Assembly (NCBI GenBank): GCA_022827045.1
Contig: JAJDTQ010000038.1
Span: 1-50,972, forward strand
DNA: 50,972 nucleotides
Reading direction: 5' to 3'
Origin: Candidatus Binatia bacterium
GTDB taxonomy: Bacteria; Desulfobacterota_B; Binatia; UBA9968; JAJDTQ01
Of the stretch, positions 8,090 to 16,263 are shown in pieces. Numbering within the stretch: position 1 is the first letter of the stretch; each line of letters opens with the position of its first letter. A program made the position numbers and the translations under genes. The notes under the pieces were generated by a model. The model saw nothing but the letters and a program-made list of their open reading frames with translations, did no database searches and was not told the origin of the DNA.

Positions 8090-8427
8090 CCCTGTTTGGC
8101 TTGCCGGGTTCGGGCGGGGAAGCCGGAGTTGTGACGCATCGGTATCCTCGTAAATGGCTGCCGCGGCTCGGGACGGATTCACCAGCGCACGGTGGCGCAT
8201 GTCCACGATTGACGGGGAATCCGGCCCGTATGAGGGTTGAATCCATCTCGACCCTTGGGATAGTAGTGTAACGCATCCACGAACGGATCAGGGCCTTGTT
8301 GCCGATGGTCGTGTGACGGCCGCCGAATGCCTGCTCTTTCCGGGCTCCGGCATGCGCCTTCGGTGAAGGGAAGATCAGCAGTGCGGCATCGTGTGCAGGC
8401 GATGTCGGCGAGGCGCGGAGGACTCGG
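8090..8427. other. Gap of about 340 bases without a recognised gene
   Basis: The region is less G+C-rich than its surroundings in the middle (around 8200-8300) and contains short palindromes but no long frame with coding character. A GGAGGA ribosome site for the next gene lies at 8417-8422. A promoter is likely here but none is clear. Confidence 0.4.
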
Positions 8428-8769
8428 TTGTTGGGCATGACCACCGAACGGACAGACGGCGTATTGTGCGTCCGCGTGAGCGGGCGTGTCGATTCCGCAA
8501 GGGCTCGCGGCTTCGGGGAAGCAGTCAGGACGACGGTCGGGGACAGCGACCGCGCGGTGGTCCTCGACTTCGAGGAGGTCGCGTACATCAGCAGCGCCGG
8601 TCTTCAGGCGGTGCTGATGATCGCCAGAAACGAACGGGAGCGGAACGCGGGGTTCTCCCTGTGCTCACTGTCGGACCCGGTGCGCCGGGTGTTCGAGGTG
8701 AGCGGCTTCCACAGGATCATCACGATCCACCGGTCCAGGGACGAAGCGGTGGCGGCCGTCGACAGGTGA
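8428..8769 (+). CDS. STAS-domain protein (anti-sigma factor antagonist type)
   Basis: About 113 residues forming one STAS domain: beta strand CVRVSGRVDSARA, then VVLDFEEVAYISSAGLQAVL, with the phospho-acceptor serine pair in ISSAGL near residue 58, and the C-terminal DEAVAAV helix. Such proteins are switched by phosphorylation on that serine and bind a serine kinase/anti-sigma partner. No partner kinase is nearby, so it may be an orphan. GGAGGA lies five bases before a TTG at 8428 but fourteen before the ATG at 8437; the TTG start is therefore favoured, with the ATG as alternative. Confidence 0.85.
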   Translation: MLGMTTERTDGVLCVRVSGRVDSARARGFGEAVRTTVGDSDRAVVLDFEEVAYISSAGLQAVLMIARNERERNAGFSLCSLSDPVRRVFEVSGFHRIITIHRSRDEAVAAVDR

Positions 8770-8943
8770 CGAAAAGGGAACAGGCATACGAAGGCCGCGG
8801 GGCGATTCTCGTGGTCCACTCACCGTCGGCGCGAAGGTCGCAATCGGAGCGGCTGCGGGAGATGCGGCCAACGCGCGCAGTTCGCGCAAGCGCCGGCGGT
8901 TCGGCGCCGTGATCTTCGGGGAACGCTTGCGGGGGGCCCGGCG

Positions 8944-10137
8944 ATGAACAAGTCGGACATCGTAGGCCGCGTGGCGGGCAGGATGGGGCTCGGCAAATCT
9001 GCAGCCGAGAGCGCAGTCGACACCGTGCTCGGGGCCATCGCCGAGGCGCTGGCCAGGGAAGAGGCGGTGAGGATCGCCGGATTCGGCACGTTCTCGACGA
9101 GACGCCGCGGCGCGCGCACCGGGCGCAATCCGCGCACCGGGGAGCGGGTGGCGGTGGCTGCGTCGAAGTCGCCCTGGTTCAAGGCGGGCAAGAGGCTCCG
9201 CGATGCGGTGAACACGGGCTGGACGCCGCCAGCCGTGGAGCGGGGACACGGCGGCGAGGCGGGACGGCGCGCCGATGGAGAAGCCGTCGGGAGACTGGAC
9301 GTATCGGACTGGCCCGGCGGCGTGGAGCCGGTGTGGACGCTGCTCGATGCGGAAAGCGCCGGGGCGCTGGGCGCGGAGCCGGTGGCGGACAACAGCGCCG
9401 TGCGTCTTGCCGGCGACCTTTCCGAGGAGGAGCTGGCCGGGTCCGCGTTCGTCCGCAACGCGCTGGTCCTGCTCGGCGAAGCGGATCGATGGGACCCGCT
9501 GTGGACGGGGACGCACGGCAATCTCAAGATGACGGAAGTGACGCGGTTGCGCGCCTTGATGTCCTGGCCGGGCATGGAGGCGACGGAGCAGCTCCGGGCG
9601 GGGAAGACCTATCGCGAGCAGGCGGTCGGGGAACTGCACCTTTTGCGCCAGGTGGTGGAGAGGGCGGGGCTCTTGAGCGCGTCCGCTCTGTGGTTCGAGC
9701 TGACGCCGCGGGGGCGCGCGATGCTCGAACCCGGCGCTCGGGGCGCGCTTCAGGCGTTGCTGTTCCGTCAGGCGTTCTGGCGCATGGATCTGTCGACATA
9801 CGTGAGCGGCCGTCCGCGCGGCCTGCCCGGGTGGTGGCCGCAAGGGGATATCGGCATCGTTCTGTGGTCGCTGTCCGAGGTCGGTGACGAATGGCGGAAC
9901 ACGCACACGCTCACCACGCTGTGCGCGGTGCCGGACGAGGACATTGCAACGGCCCGGTGGCCTGCGGCGGCGACGATGTTCGCCCGGCACATCCTCGATC
10001 CGTTGCGTTGGTTCGGGCTGGTGGAATGCAGCCTCGCCGAGCTTCCGCGCGCATTGCTGTGGCGCAAGACCGCGCTGTTCGACCGATTCCTGTCGTTCGA
10101 CGTGCGGCTCGTGGACCGCGGCGCGGCCGGGCACTAG
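8944..10137 (+). CDS. HU/IHF-type domain fused to a large uncharacterised C-terminal region
   Basis: 397 residues, against about 90 for a normal HU. Residues 1-95 are a canonical HU domain: MNKSDIVGRVAGRMGLGKSA, AVRIAGFGTFSTRRR, the DNA-arm motif GRNPRTGERV, and FKAGKRLRDAV. A variable linker follows at about 95-125. The last 270 residues contain several helix-rich segments (for example MTEVTRLRALMSWPGME and LTPRGRAMLEPG) that could include winged-helix folds and resemble tails of some plasmid-borne regulators. The C-terminal part is not assigned. It is probably a DNA-architectural or regulatory protein of the element. Codon use is like that of its neighbours. Confidence 0.75.
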   Translation: MNKSDIVGRVAGRMGLGKSAAESAVDTVLGAIAEALAREEAVRIAGFGTFSTRRRGARTGRNPRTGERVAVAASKSPWFKAGKRLRDAVNTGWTPPAVERGHGGEAGRRADGEAVGRLDVSDWPGGVEPVWTLLDAESAGALGAEPVADNSAVRLAGDLSEEELAGSAFVRNALVLLGEADRWDPLWTGTHGNLKMTEVTRLRALMSWPGMEATEQLRAGKTYREQAVGELHLLRQVVERAGLLSASALWFELTPRGRAMLEPGARGALQALLFRQAFWRMDLSTYVSGRPRGLPGWWPQGDIGIVLWSLSEVGDEWRNTHTLTTLCAVPDEDIATARWPAAATMFARHILDPLRWFGLVECSLAELPRALLWRKTALFDRFLSFDVRLVDRGAAGH

Positions 10138-10327
10138 CGGGAACCGCTCGTGCGCGGTACCGGGTATGGCGCCCGCCGCAGCCGCGGTGTGATGTTGCCG
10201 GGCGCGCTCGGCCGCCCGATCTCCCGCGCCTCCATGAATGGGTCCATCGTCGCCATGCGAGGCTTGCGCCGACATGTTCCCGTGTGGACCGGCGAGCCGC
10301 ACGAGCGATAGCTGCCGAAAGCACGCC

Positions 10328-11221
10328 ATGGGTTCCGTTGCCGACAAGATCGCGAAGAAGATCCTCGCGTCCCGCGGGTCGAAGGCCGTCGATCTGGCGA
10401 GTTGGCGGGAAGGCAGGACGATGGCCCTCGAAGCCGGTTTCGGTGACCACGGTCCGGCCCTCGGCCAGAAGCTCGCCGGGCATGACCCGTGCCACGCCCT
10501 GTACGTTGTGGCGCAGAACGTCGCCTCCCTCATGGCCGAATCCCTTTCCGGGATGAAGGAAGCGAAGGGGTACGTCAGGATCGTGGGCGCCGCCGAGGAC
10601 GAGTACCTGCCGGCCGGGCCGCCGATGAGCCCGTTGACCGTGAGCTATTTCACGATGTGGGCGCTGTTCGACGTCCGGTTCGGCAGCAGCCGGGAAACCA
10701 TGGGCAGCTGCATTCTGCGCATCGCGCCCGAGTTCGAATGCCCGTCCTGGCTGATGGAGACCGTCGAGCGGATGCAGCACTCGAGGATGGGCTTCTACGT
10801 CCATTGCGGCAGCGAGGGCGAGGGGGTGCTGCTGCGCGAGGTCGGCGCGCGGGAGATCGTCTCCTGCCTGGTGCCGGCCGGCTATGCCGGCCGCGAGGGC
10901 GAGGTCTGGTTCGTACGCGTGCTTCCGCCGCCCCACCCCTTGTGCCGCCGGCATATCGTGTTCAACACTCCCTACGTCATCCGGGACCATCCTGAAGGCG
11001 CCTTCATCGATTATCTCCAGCGGGAGCTCGCGCGGATGAAGGCGAAGAGACCGCCACGGACGGACGACGCGCAAGGCCATCTGATGAAGTACGGTCCGGA
11101 GCCCAACCACTGGAACGAATACATCCACTGCGCGTATTCGGGTCATCAACGTGAGGCGATCTTCCTGACCGGCATCCCGGACATCCCGGAGAGCCTTCCT
11201 CATGCTTCGGTTTTGAGATAG
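10328..11221 (+). CDS. Conserved hypothetical protein (297 aa)
   Basis: Soluble, mixed alpha/beta protein without signal or membrane segments. The start MGSVADKIAKKILASRG is chosen over an earlier ATG at 10238, whose first 30 residues look non-coding. Notable segments are FGDHGPALGQKLAGHDPCHA, the cysteine-bearing MGSCILRIAPEFECPSW, and a terminal GHQREAIFLTGIPDIPESL. It follows the HU-fusion gene by about 190 bases on the same strand. I do not recognise a family. Length and codon pattern argue it is a real gene. Confidence 0.6.
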   Translation: MGSVADKIAKKILASRGSKAVDLASWREGRTMALEAGFGDHGPALGQKLAGHDPCHALYVVAQNVASLMAESLSGMKEAKGYVRIVGAAEDEYLPAGPPMSPLTVSYFTMWALFDVRFGSSRETMGSCILRIAPEFECPSWLMETVERMQHSRMGFYVHCGSEGEGVLLREVGAREIVSCLVPAGYAGREGEVWFVRVLPPPHPLCRRHIVFNTPYVIRDHPEGAFIDYLQRELARMKAKRPPRTDDAQGHLMKYGPEPNHWNEYIHCAYSGHQREAIFLTGIPDIPESLPHASVLR

Positions 11222-11507
11222 TCGGCTGCGAAGCGTCCGGCGGTCCCAATACAAGGAGTCTGGTCCCTGGCGGAGGCCGGGGTTCCCCAAGCCGAGCAGC
11301 TCGGTCCAACCGCGGTGCGTACCGGAACTGGCGCGGCCCTGTTCCCCCAACCTTTCCGCAAGACGTGCTCGATCGTAGTGCGGTGCGTTGCCATAAGCGC
11401 GTCGATAATTGGTTTGAGAATGGAACCTGGACTCGGTAACCACAGGCGGAAACAACTCGTGCGCCGTCTCCGGGTGGCCAGCAACCAAAAGCCGCGCAGG
11501 CTGTTCC
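11222..11507. other. Gap without a recognised gene, left of the IS3 remnant
   Basis: About 290 bases between the conserved hypothetical gene and the IS3-like terminal sequence. Frames on both strands are open by chance but show no recognisable protein. It is probably decayed mobile-element or intergenic DNA. Confidence 0.35.
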
Positions 11508-12178
11508 TGGAGTTACCCCGCTTTTTAGTAGACAGTACAAGGCCGTCGCCGTCAGAGTTGAAGTGGGCGGCAGCCCGCTGGAAGCCAAGCCTTCTCGATC
11601 CCTTGGGGAACAGCTAACCCCGGAGGGTGGTCCTGGAGGTCGGACTGGCGGATCGGGAAGGCCCCAGGGGCATTCTGGCCGTGCAGTCCGTGGTCGTCCC
11701 GGGTACGCCCCTCAGGCTCCTCCATGGCGGCACGCTCGAACTCGTTGGGGCTGCGGTAGCCCAGGGCGGAGTGGCGACGGCCGGTGTTGTACCAGCCCTC
11801 GATGAACTGGAAGACGGCCATGCGCGCCTCCACCCGGGTCCGGAACGCCCGCCGTTCGATCAGCTCGCACTCCAGGGTGGCGAAGAAGCTCTCGGCCATG
11901 GCGTTGTCGTAGCAGTCGCCGGCCGAGCCGGTGGAGGTCAGCACCCCCATCTGGCGGCAGCGCTTGCCGAAGGCCAGCGAGGTGTACTGCGACCCCTTGT
12001 CGGAATGATGGACCACCTCGGTGGGGTGGCGCTGTCCGATGGCCATGTTGAGCGCGGCCAGCACCAGTTCGGTACGGAGATGATCCGCCATGGCCCACCC
12101 CACCACCTTGCGGCTGAACACGTCGAGCACCACCGCCAGGTACATGAACCCCGACTTCTCCTTGAAGAATTCCCGGTG
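11508..12178 (-). mobile_element. IS3-family insertion sequence remnant
   Basis: The right-hand end of an IS3-type element is present: TGGAGTTACCCCGCTTTTTA continuing to GTAGACAG at 11508-11535. This has the form of IS3 terminal repeats (TG..., A/T-rich core, AGTxGACA). The transposase frame lies inside, on the minus strand. The other end and the upstream ORF A are missing; homology stops near 12178, where the sequence changes to an antitoxin remnant. Confidence 0.75.
11552..12178 (-). pseudogene. IS3-family transposase OrfB, 5'-truncated
   Basis: The retained part is the rve integrase core. The DDE residues are visible as the aspartate in VVLDVFSRKVVGWAM, the aspartate in HSDKGSQYTS and the glutamate in NAMAESFFATLECEL. 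The C-terminal signature follows: YNTGRRHSALGYRSPNEFE. The N-terminal HTH_21-type region of a normal OrfB (about 280 residues) is missing. The frame upstream of EKSGFMYLAV is unrelated, and no start codon with a ribosome site exists at the break. It is an inactive fragment. Confidence 0.85.
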
Positions 12179-12189
12179 CTGTCGGGTGC

Positions 12190-12670
12190 CGCCAGGAACT
12201 TCGTTCGCAGTCATCCTCGCGAGGCGCGCGCGGCCGTTGCGGCTGCGCTGGAAGCGGTCGCCGCTCAACGGGAAGTCGAGGACTTTGCGGACGTACCGGA
12301 GCGTCTGCGGCCGTTCGTGGCCCGGCGAGCTCCGATGAGGAAATTCTCTGCGTGTCCGAGGCCGCGGCGCGGCTCGAAGTGTCCCGCACGACGATCTATG
12401 AGTGGGCGAGGGCGACAAGGCTGATCGCGTGGAAGACCACGAAGCGCGGTTTGCGCATTCCGGCGGGGCAGATTCTCGGCGCCGGACGGGTTGTTCCGGG
12501 TCTCAAACGATGTTGTGGACGCAGTCGGAGACCCCGAACTGGCCTGGGCGGTTCAGACACAGGAATGGGCGTTCGAAGAGACCGTCGCGCTGCCGCTCGA
12601 TTTGCTCAAGCATGGCCGTATCGACGAAGTGCTGGACGCGGAGCCGGGATTCGGCGCCAACTTCACATGA
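12190..12670 (+). pseudogene. Xre/MbcA-type antitoxin, frameshifted and 5'-truncated
   Basis: Three reading frames have to be joined to restore the protein. The first holds DFADVPERLRPFVARRAP. The second, after a shift near 12335, holds the helix-turn-helix EAAARLEVSRTTIYEWA and the segment GLRIPAGQILGAGRVVPGL. The third, after a shift near 12510, holds DAVGDPELAWAVQTQEWAF and ends in a GFGANFT tail at 12670. The last two parts match the pattern of antitoxins with an Xre/MbcA/ParS toxin-binding domain. The 5' end is cut by the IS3 remnant. The stop overlaps the next start by four bases, as expected for the RES toxin partner. Confidence 0.75.
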
Positions 12671-13195
12671 GCGGCGGCGCCTATCGCAGAAGCCGGGTCG
12701 AACCTGTCTCGTTAACGGCGCCGATGCCGACGAGCTACCGGATCATGGCGAGCCGCCACCGGTCGGACCCGCTCGGGACCACCCCGGCCGATTCGCGGTT
12801 CTGCACACGAAACGGCGGCTCCACGGTGCTCTATGCGGCACCCGAATTCGCCACGGCGTTCGTCGAGACGGTGGTGAGGGACAGATTCACAGGGACGTCA
12901 AAGCTGCGAGGTCGCCGTAAGGAAAATCACGGCTCGAGTCTGGGCGCCGATTTCGATGCAGCGGGACGCAGTGTTGACACTGGTCGATCTACGCGGGGAC
13001 GGTTGCACCCGGATCGGCGCGCCGACCGATACGGCGAATGCGCGGAACCATGCGGCAGGCCGTGCGTTTGCGAAGGCCATCCATGCGAATCATGTCGATG
13101 CCGATGGTATCGTCTACGCCTCCCGCCTGACTGGGGAGGATGTCTATGCCGTGTTTGATCGATCCACCGGAAAGCTTGCCTCGATCGAAACTGGA
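12667..13195 (+). pseudogene. RES-domain toxin, frameshifted
   Basis: The ATG overlaps the antitoxin stop. The first frame gives YRIMASRHRSDPLGTTPADS and VLYAAPEFATAFVETVVRD, the start of a RES domain with its arginine and tyrosine. Near 12880-12903 the frame shifts by one base. The other frame then gives VAVRKITARVWAPIS, LVDLRGDGCTRIGAPTD, NARNHAAGRAFAKAIHANH and GIVYASRLTGEDVYAVFD. RES toxins degrade NAD+ in cells. Here the enzyme cannot be made in one frame and its antitoxin is also broken, so the module is dead. The 3' end runs into an IS1595 scrap. Confidence 0.8.
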
Positions 13196-13200
13196 TTGTT

Positions 13201-13323
13201 GAGACGGAGCGCATTCACAATCGCAACGGCGGCTACTACCGTTGTAACGCCTGCCGGGAAGACTTCACCGTTCGCACTGGCACTGTCATGGAGCGTTCGC
13301 ACATCCCGCTTCAGAATGGCTAG
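13201..13323 (+). pseudogene. IS1595-family transposase zinc-ribbon fragment
   Basis: A frame of about 40 codons reads GGYYRCNACREDFTVRTGTV followed by MERSHIPL and a stop. This is the N-terminal zinc-ribbon and linker of IS1595-type transposases (YYRCNxCREDFTVRTGT, then HIPLxKWL). The first CxxC half and all of the catalytic domain are missing. It adjoins the end of the RES remnant. Confidence 0.7.
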
Positions 13324-13459
13324 GGAGTCAAGTAAATAATTCCCTTGACGTTTGGTAGTTCGTCCCAGTTCTCAGTCCATCATACCATCAGTCCGTTATA
13401 CCAAATAAGAAACTACGGTACCGCGGAACCCCCCGTGGATGGATGCATTGACAAATTAC

Positions 13460-14176
13460 TCAGTAACTAAGACCTACCAATTGAGTCCTGCTCTCGCACC
13501 GTACAAAGCTTGTGAGGGAATCGATCAGTGGTGGCGAACTGTCCGGATTGTGGCACAGACCGGCACTTTGCCTAGCGAGACCTCGGGCTGCGAGCGTCGC
13601 CTTACTCAGGTCAATCACCTTCCTGTGTTCCCTGTCGAAAATATCGTGTTCGATCCGCCTCTGAGCGTGTGTAGGTGTACCGTTACTGTCGACTGTCATC
13701 CAGAAAGGCATTATTCCGACAAATGCCTTTTCCGCTTCAGATGTATACGCCGTCAAGCACATCCCAACATTAAAGGACCTCCCACTCATGCTTGAGTTAC
13801 GAGCAAAGGTAAACGAGGCTTTCAGTCTGAAGATCCTGATCTCACCCGGGGGAATGACCGTTAGAGTTTTAGAGTACACTATGTCGGAGTATACATCATC
13901 CACATATGTCCCCACGTACGTCCAAGTGCCAGCGTCCTCAAAAGTCCTAACGCGTTCGTCTATACCACAGAAGTGAATGTTCGTCGCAGTGAAGGGCTTG
14001 TTGCCGGTATTGGAGATTACCAACTCTGCATGGTATTCGCCGTCTCTCAATGTCAAGTTGTAACTGGCCAGTGCCAAGCTGTGTCGCACGGAGAAGAACT
14101 GGTGGTATGTATTGATTGACGATAGCACCAGAGCCGTCAAGGCGATTCCAGTGGTCAGGAATTTGTCGATTGACAA
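13460..14176 (-). CDS. Membrane-anchored protein of unknown function, lower G+C
   Basis: 238 residues from a TTG start. Residues about 8-24 are a membrane helix (TTGIALTALVLSSINTYHQF) and the remainder is a beta-rich outside domain of possible Ig-like form (YHAELVISNTGNKPFTATNI). The gene and its flanks are clearly richer in A+T than the rest of the window, which suggests separate acquisition. The frame stays open upstream to about 14256 without an ATG, GTG or TTG that has a ribosome site. The true N-terminus may therefore have been cut off at the junction with the cysteine-desulfurase scrap. No family is recognised. Confidence 0.55.
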   Translation of the reverse strand: MSIDKFLTTGIALTALVLSSINTYHQFFSVRHSLALASYNLTLRDGEYHAELVISNTGNKPFTATNIHFCGIDERVRTFEDAGTWTYVGTYVDDVYSDIVYSKTLTVIPPGEIRIFRLKASFTFARNSSMSGRSFNVGMCLTAYTSEAEKAFVGIMPFWMTVDSNGTPTHAQRRIEHDIFDREHRKVIDLSKATLAARGLARQSAGLCHNPDSSPPLIDSLTSFVRCESRTQLVGLSY

Positions 14177-14399
14177 GGGTCTGATCTCCGAGGTCGATTG
14201 CGCTCGTTCTGGTCCTATGTCGACGTCTATTCCAAGATCCGGTGCTCCCGGTTCCCTCGACTCTAGTTAATCTCCGGGGCCGGGATGCATCGCCTCGTCT
14301 CCCGTTGCGCTGACGTCAACTCCAGGATACAGATGTCAGACGACATGGTCGGACAGCACAAGCCAACATACGGCGCGTGCGGACCAGCGTCAAGGCAGC

Positions 14400-14650
14400 G
14401 GCGTTGGCTCAACAGCCAGCGCGCGGTGTGGAGCACTGCTTTGTGCTCAAGTGAAGAGACGAGGATATGCGGACCGCGGACGGTAGGCAATAACATCACC
14501 CCCTTGATGGCCAAATTGATCGCCTCTGTGGCACATGAGGTCCAGAAAATTTCATCGACACCTGACCCGATCAACCGGGCGACATGTCCGCAGGCCTCTT
14601 CGATGGCTTCTAAAAGCTGCATGTCCAAATCGATGAGTGACCGAATGCGG
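14400..14650 (-). pseudogene. Cysteine desulfurase (NifS/IscS-type) N-terminal fragment
   Basis: On the minus strand one frame reads LLEAIEEACGHVARLIGSG, DEIFWTSCATEAINLAIKGV and HILVSSLEHKAVLHTARWL. This follows the aminotransferase class-V cysteine desulfurase pattern: VAxLIGA, EIxFTSGATEAxNLAIKG, HIxxSxxEHKAVL. The glycine of the SGATEA PLP loop is a cysteine here. The N-terminal start, the PLP lysine and the catalytic cysteine regions are all absent, so only about 80 codons survive. It ends close to the ribosome site of the second HU gene. Confidence 0.65.
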
Positions 14651-14682
14651 GTTCCGGAGGCAACGGAAGGAGGGGGCGCAAG

Positions 14683-15024
14683 ATGGCGACAGCCTCGAAT
14701 CGAAAGAACACGGCGCTCAAGGAGGCCATGACCAAGACAAGGCTCCTGGACGCCCTGTCCGAATCGACCGGGCTTCAAAGGAAGGACGTGGCCTCGGTAC
14801 TCGACCAGCTCGGAGCGGTCATCGAGCGCCACGTCAAGAGACGGGCGGTGGGAACGTTCACGCTTCCCGGGCTTTTGAAGATCAAGGTGGTGCGCAAGCC
14901 CGCGACCAAGGCGCGCAAGATGATCTCGCCCTTCAACGGGCAGGAGATCACGGTGGCCGCCAAGCCCGCCTCGCGGGCGGTGAAGGTTCAGCCGCTTCGC
15001 GGGCTCAAGCGCATGGCGGAGTAG
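14683..15024 (+). CDS. HU/IHF-family DNA-binding protein, copy 2
   Basis: 113 residues, differing from copy 1 (5195-5536) at 17 positions, mostly conservative (K/R, E/D, I/L). The sequence from the GGAAGGAGGG site through the gene is also shared, so the duplication includes the ribosome site. The domain layout is the same: HU helices, VGTFTLPGLLKIKV strand, basic arm RKPATKARKMISPF. Its 3' end is about 20 bases from the convergent integrase gene. It may assist recombination, as HU and IHF do for many tyrosine recombinases; that is inference from position. Confidence 0.88.
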   Translation: MATASNRKNTALKEAMTKTRLLDALSESTGLQRKDVASVLDQLGAVIERHVKRRAVGTFTLPGLLKIKVVRKPATKARKMISPFNGQEITVAAKPASRAVKVQPLRGLKRMAE

Positions 15025-15044
15025 GCCCGGGGCCGGGAGGCGCG

Positions 15045-16250
15045 TCAACGCGAGGATCCCACGGCCGAAGGCTTCTCCTCCATGTCGGCCGCAATGCTCT
15101 GTGCGACCCGGGCCGACGACGTCTTCACCGACTCCCTGGCAAGGTGGGCGTAGCGCGCCGTGGTCTGCACCTTCCGGTGGCCGAGGAGCTTGCCGATCAT
15201 CGTCAGGCTCTCCCCCAGCGCCAACGCCCTTGAAGCGAAGCTGTGACGCAGGTCGTGGATGCGCACGTCTTCCAGACCCGCCCGCTCCCGAATCGCCGCC
15301 CACCGGCCGTTCAGGCCGCTCAAGCGCTTCCCCGGCCGGGGCCCGGCGATCACCCACGGATTGTCCGGCAACCGCGGCAGGGCGGCGAGCACCTTCCTTG
15401 CCGCCGGCGACAGCGCCACCGGCCGCGCTCCGGTCTTGGCGTCCCTGAGCCTCAACTCCCCCGCATCCAGGTCCACGTCCTCCCACCGGAGCGTCAGGAT
15501 CTCGTTCCGCCTGCACCCGGTCAGCATCAGCAGCCGGAACGCCGCCGCGGCGCTCGCCGAAACCTTGCCCTCGGCTTCCATCTCGCCCAGCACCTTTCCC
15601 AGACGGCGGAACTCCCGCTCCGACAGAAACCGCTCGCAACTCCGCTCCGGGTACTTCTTCACGAACCGGCACGGGTTCCCTCCCTCCGGCGCCTCGCCCC
15701 AGGCCTCCGCCATGTGGAAGAGCCGGGAGAGCGTCTCCACCACCCGGTTCGCCATCGAAGGCGTCCTGTGGAGCCGGTAGTGCAGGGCAGCCACCTGATC
15801 GCGGCCGATCCCTCCCAGGGGCAGGGAGCCGAACGCCGGCAGGAGCACCTTGTCCAGGGCATGGCGGTACCCGCCGGCCGTCACCGGCTTGCAGCGAACC
15901 GCCACGTGCTCCCTCATGTACCGTTCCGCCGCCTCCGCCAGCGTCGGCCCGGCGGCCCTTGCCGGCATGGAGCCGCTCCGCCCGGGCTCCTCTCCCGCCT
16001 TGATGCTCGCGATCGCCATCGCCGCCTTGCGCCGCGCCTCCTCCGCCGACACCAGCCCGTGCCGCCCTATGGTCACCCGCCTCGACTTCCCCCCGGCCCG
16101 GGTCTGCACCAGGTAGACCTTCGATCCCGACGGATAGACCCTCACCCCGAACCCTGACAGTTCACGGTCCCAGAACACCGCTTCCCGCTCTCCCGCCCGG
16201 AGCGCCTCGACCGTCCGCCTCGATATCGTTCCGCTGTCCAGCCTCGCCAT
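15045..16250 (-). CDS. Tyrosine recombinase/integrase (copy A)
   Basis: 401 residues with the standard three parts: an N-terminal arm-binding DUF4102-type domain (GFGVRVYPSGSKVYLVQTR), a core-binding SAM-like domain, and a C-terminal catalytic domain. Catalytic residues are visible: arginine in LTGCRRNEILTLRWEDV, histidine and arginine in HDLRHSFASRAL, histidine in LLGHRKVQTTARY, and the nucleophilic tyrosine in ARYAHLARES. It cuts and joins DNA at attachment sites of integrative elements. The gene lies 13 bases downstream of a second integrase on the same strand. Confidence 0.93.
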   Translation of the reverse strand: MARLDSGTISRRTVEALRAGEREAVFWDRELSGFGVRVYPSGSKVYLVQTRAGGKSRRVTIGRHGLVSAEEARRKAAMAIASIKAGEEPGRSGSMPARAAGPTLAEAAERYMREHVAVRCKPVTAGGYRHALDKVLLPAFGSLPLGGIGRDQVAALHYRLHRTPSMANRVVETLSRLFHMAEAWGEAPEGGNPCRFVKKYPERSCERFLSEREFRRLGKVLGEMEAEGKVSASAAAAFRLLMLTGCRRNEILTLRWEDVDLDAGELRLRDAKTGARPVALSPAARKVLAALPRLPDNPWVIAGPRPGKRLSGLNGRWAAIRERAGLEDVRIHDLRHSFASRALALGESLTMIGKLLGHRKVQTTARYAHLARESVKTSSARVAQSIAADMEEKPSAVGSSR

Positions 16251-16263
16251 CGTCCCGTCCCCT

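Noticed and set aside
7896..8588. Minus-strand frame across the gap before the STAS gene
   Set aside because: No ribosome site, overlaps two real genes, and has no family pattern; a possible transposase scrap was considered but not supported.
9911..11488. 525-codon minus-strand frame
   Set aside because: It is antisense to the HU-fusion and the next gene, and its translation is rich in R, P, G and H with no recognisable domain.
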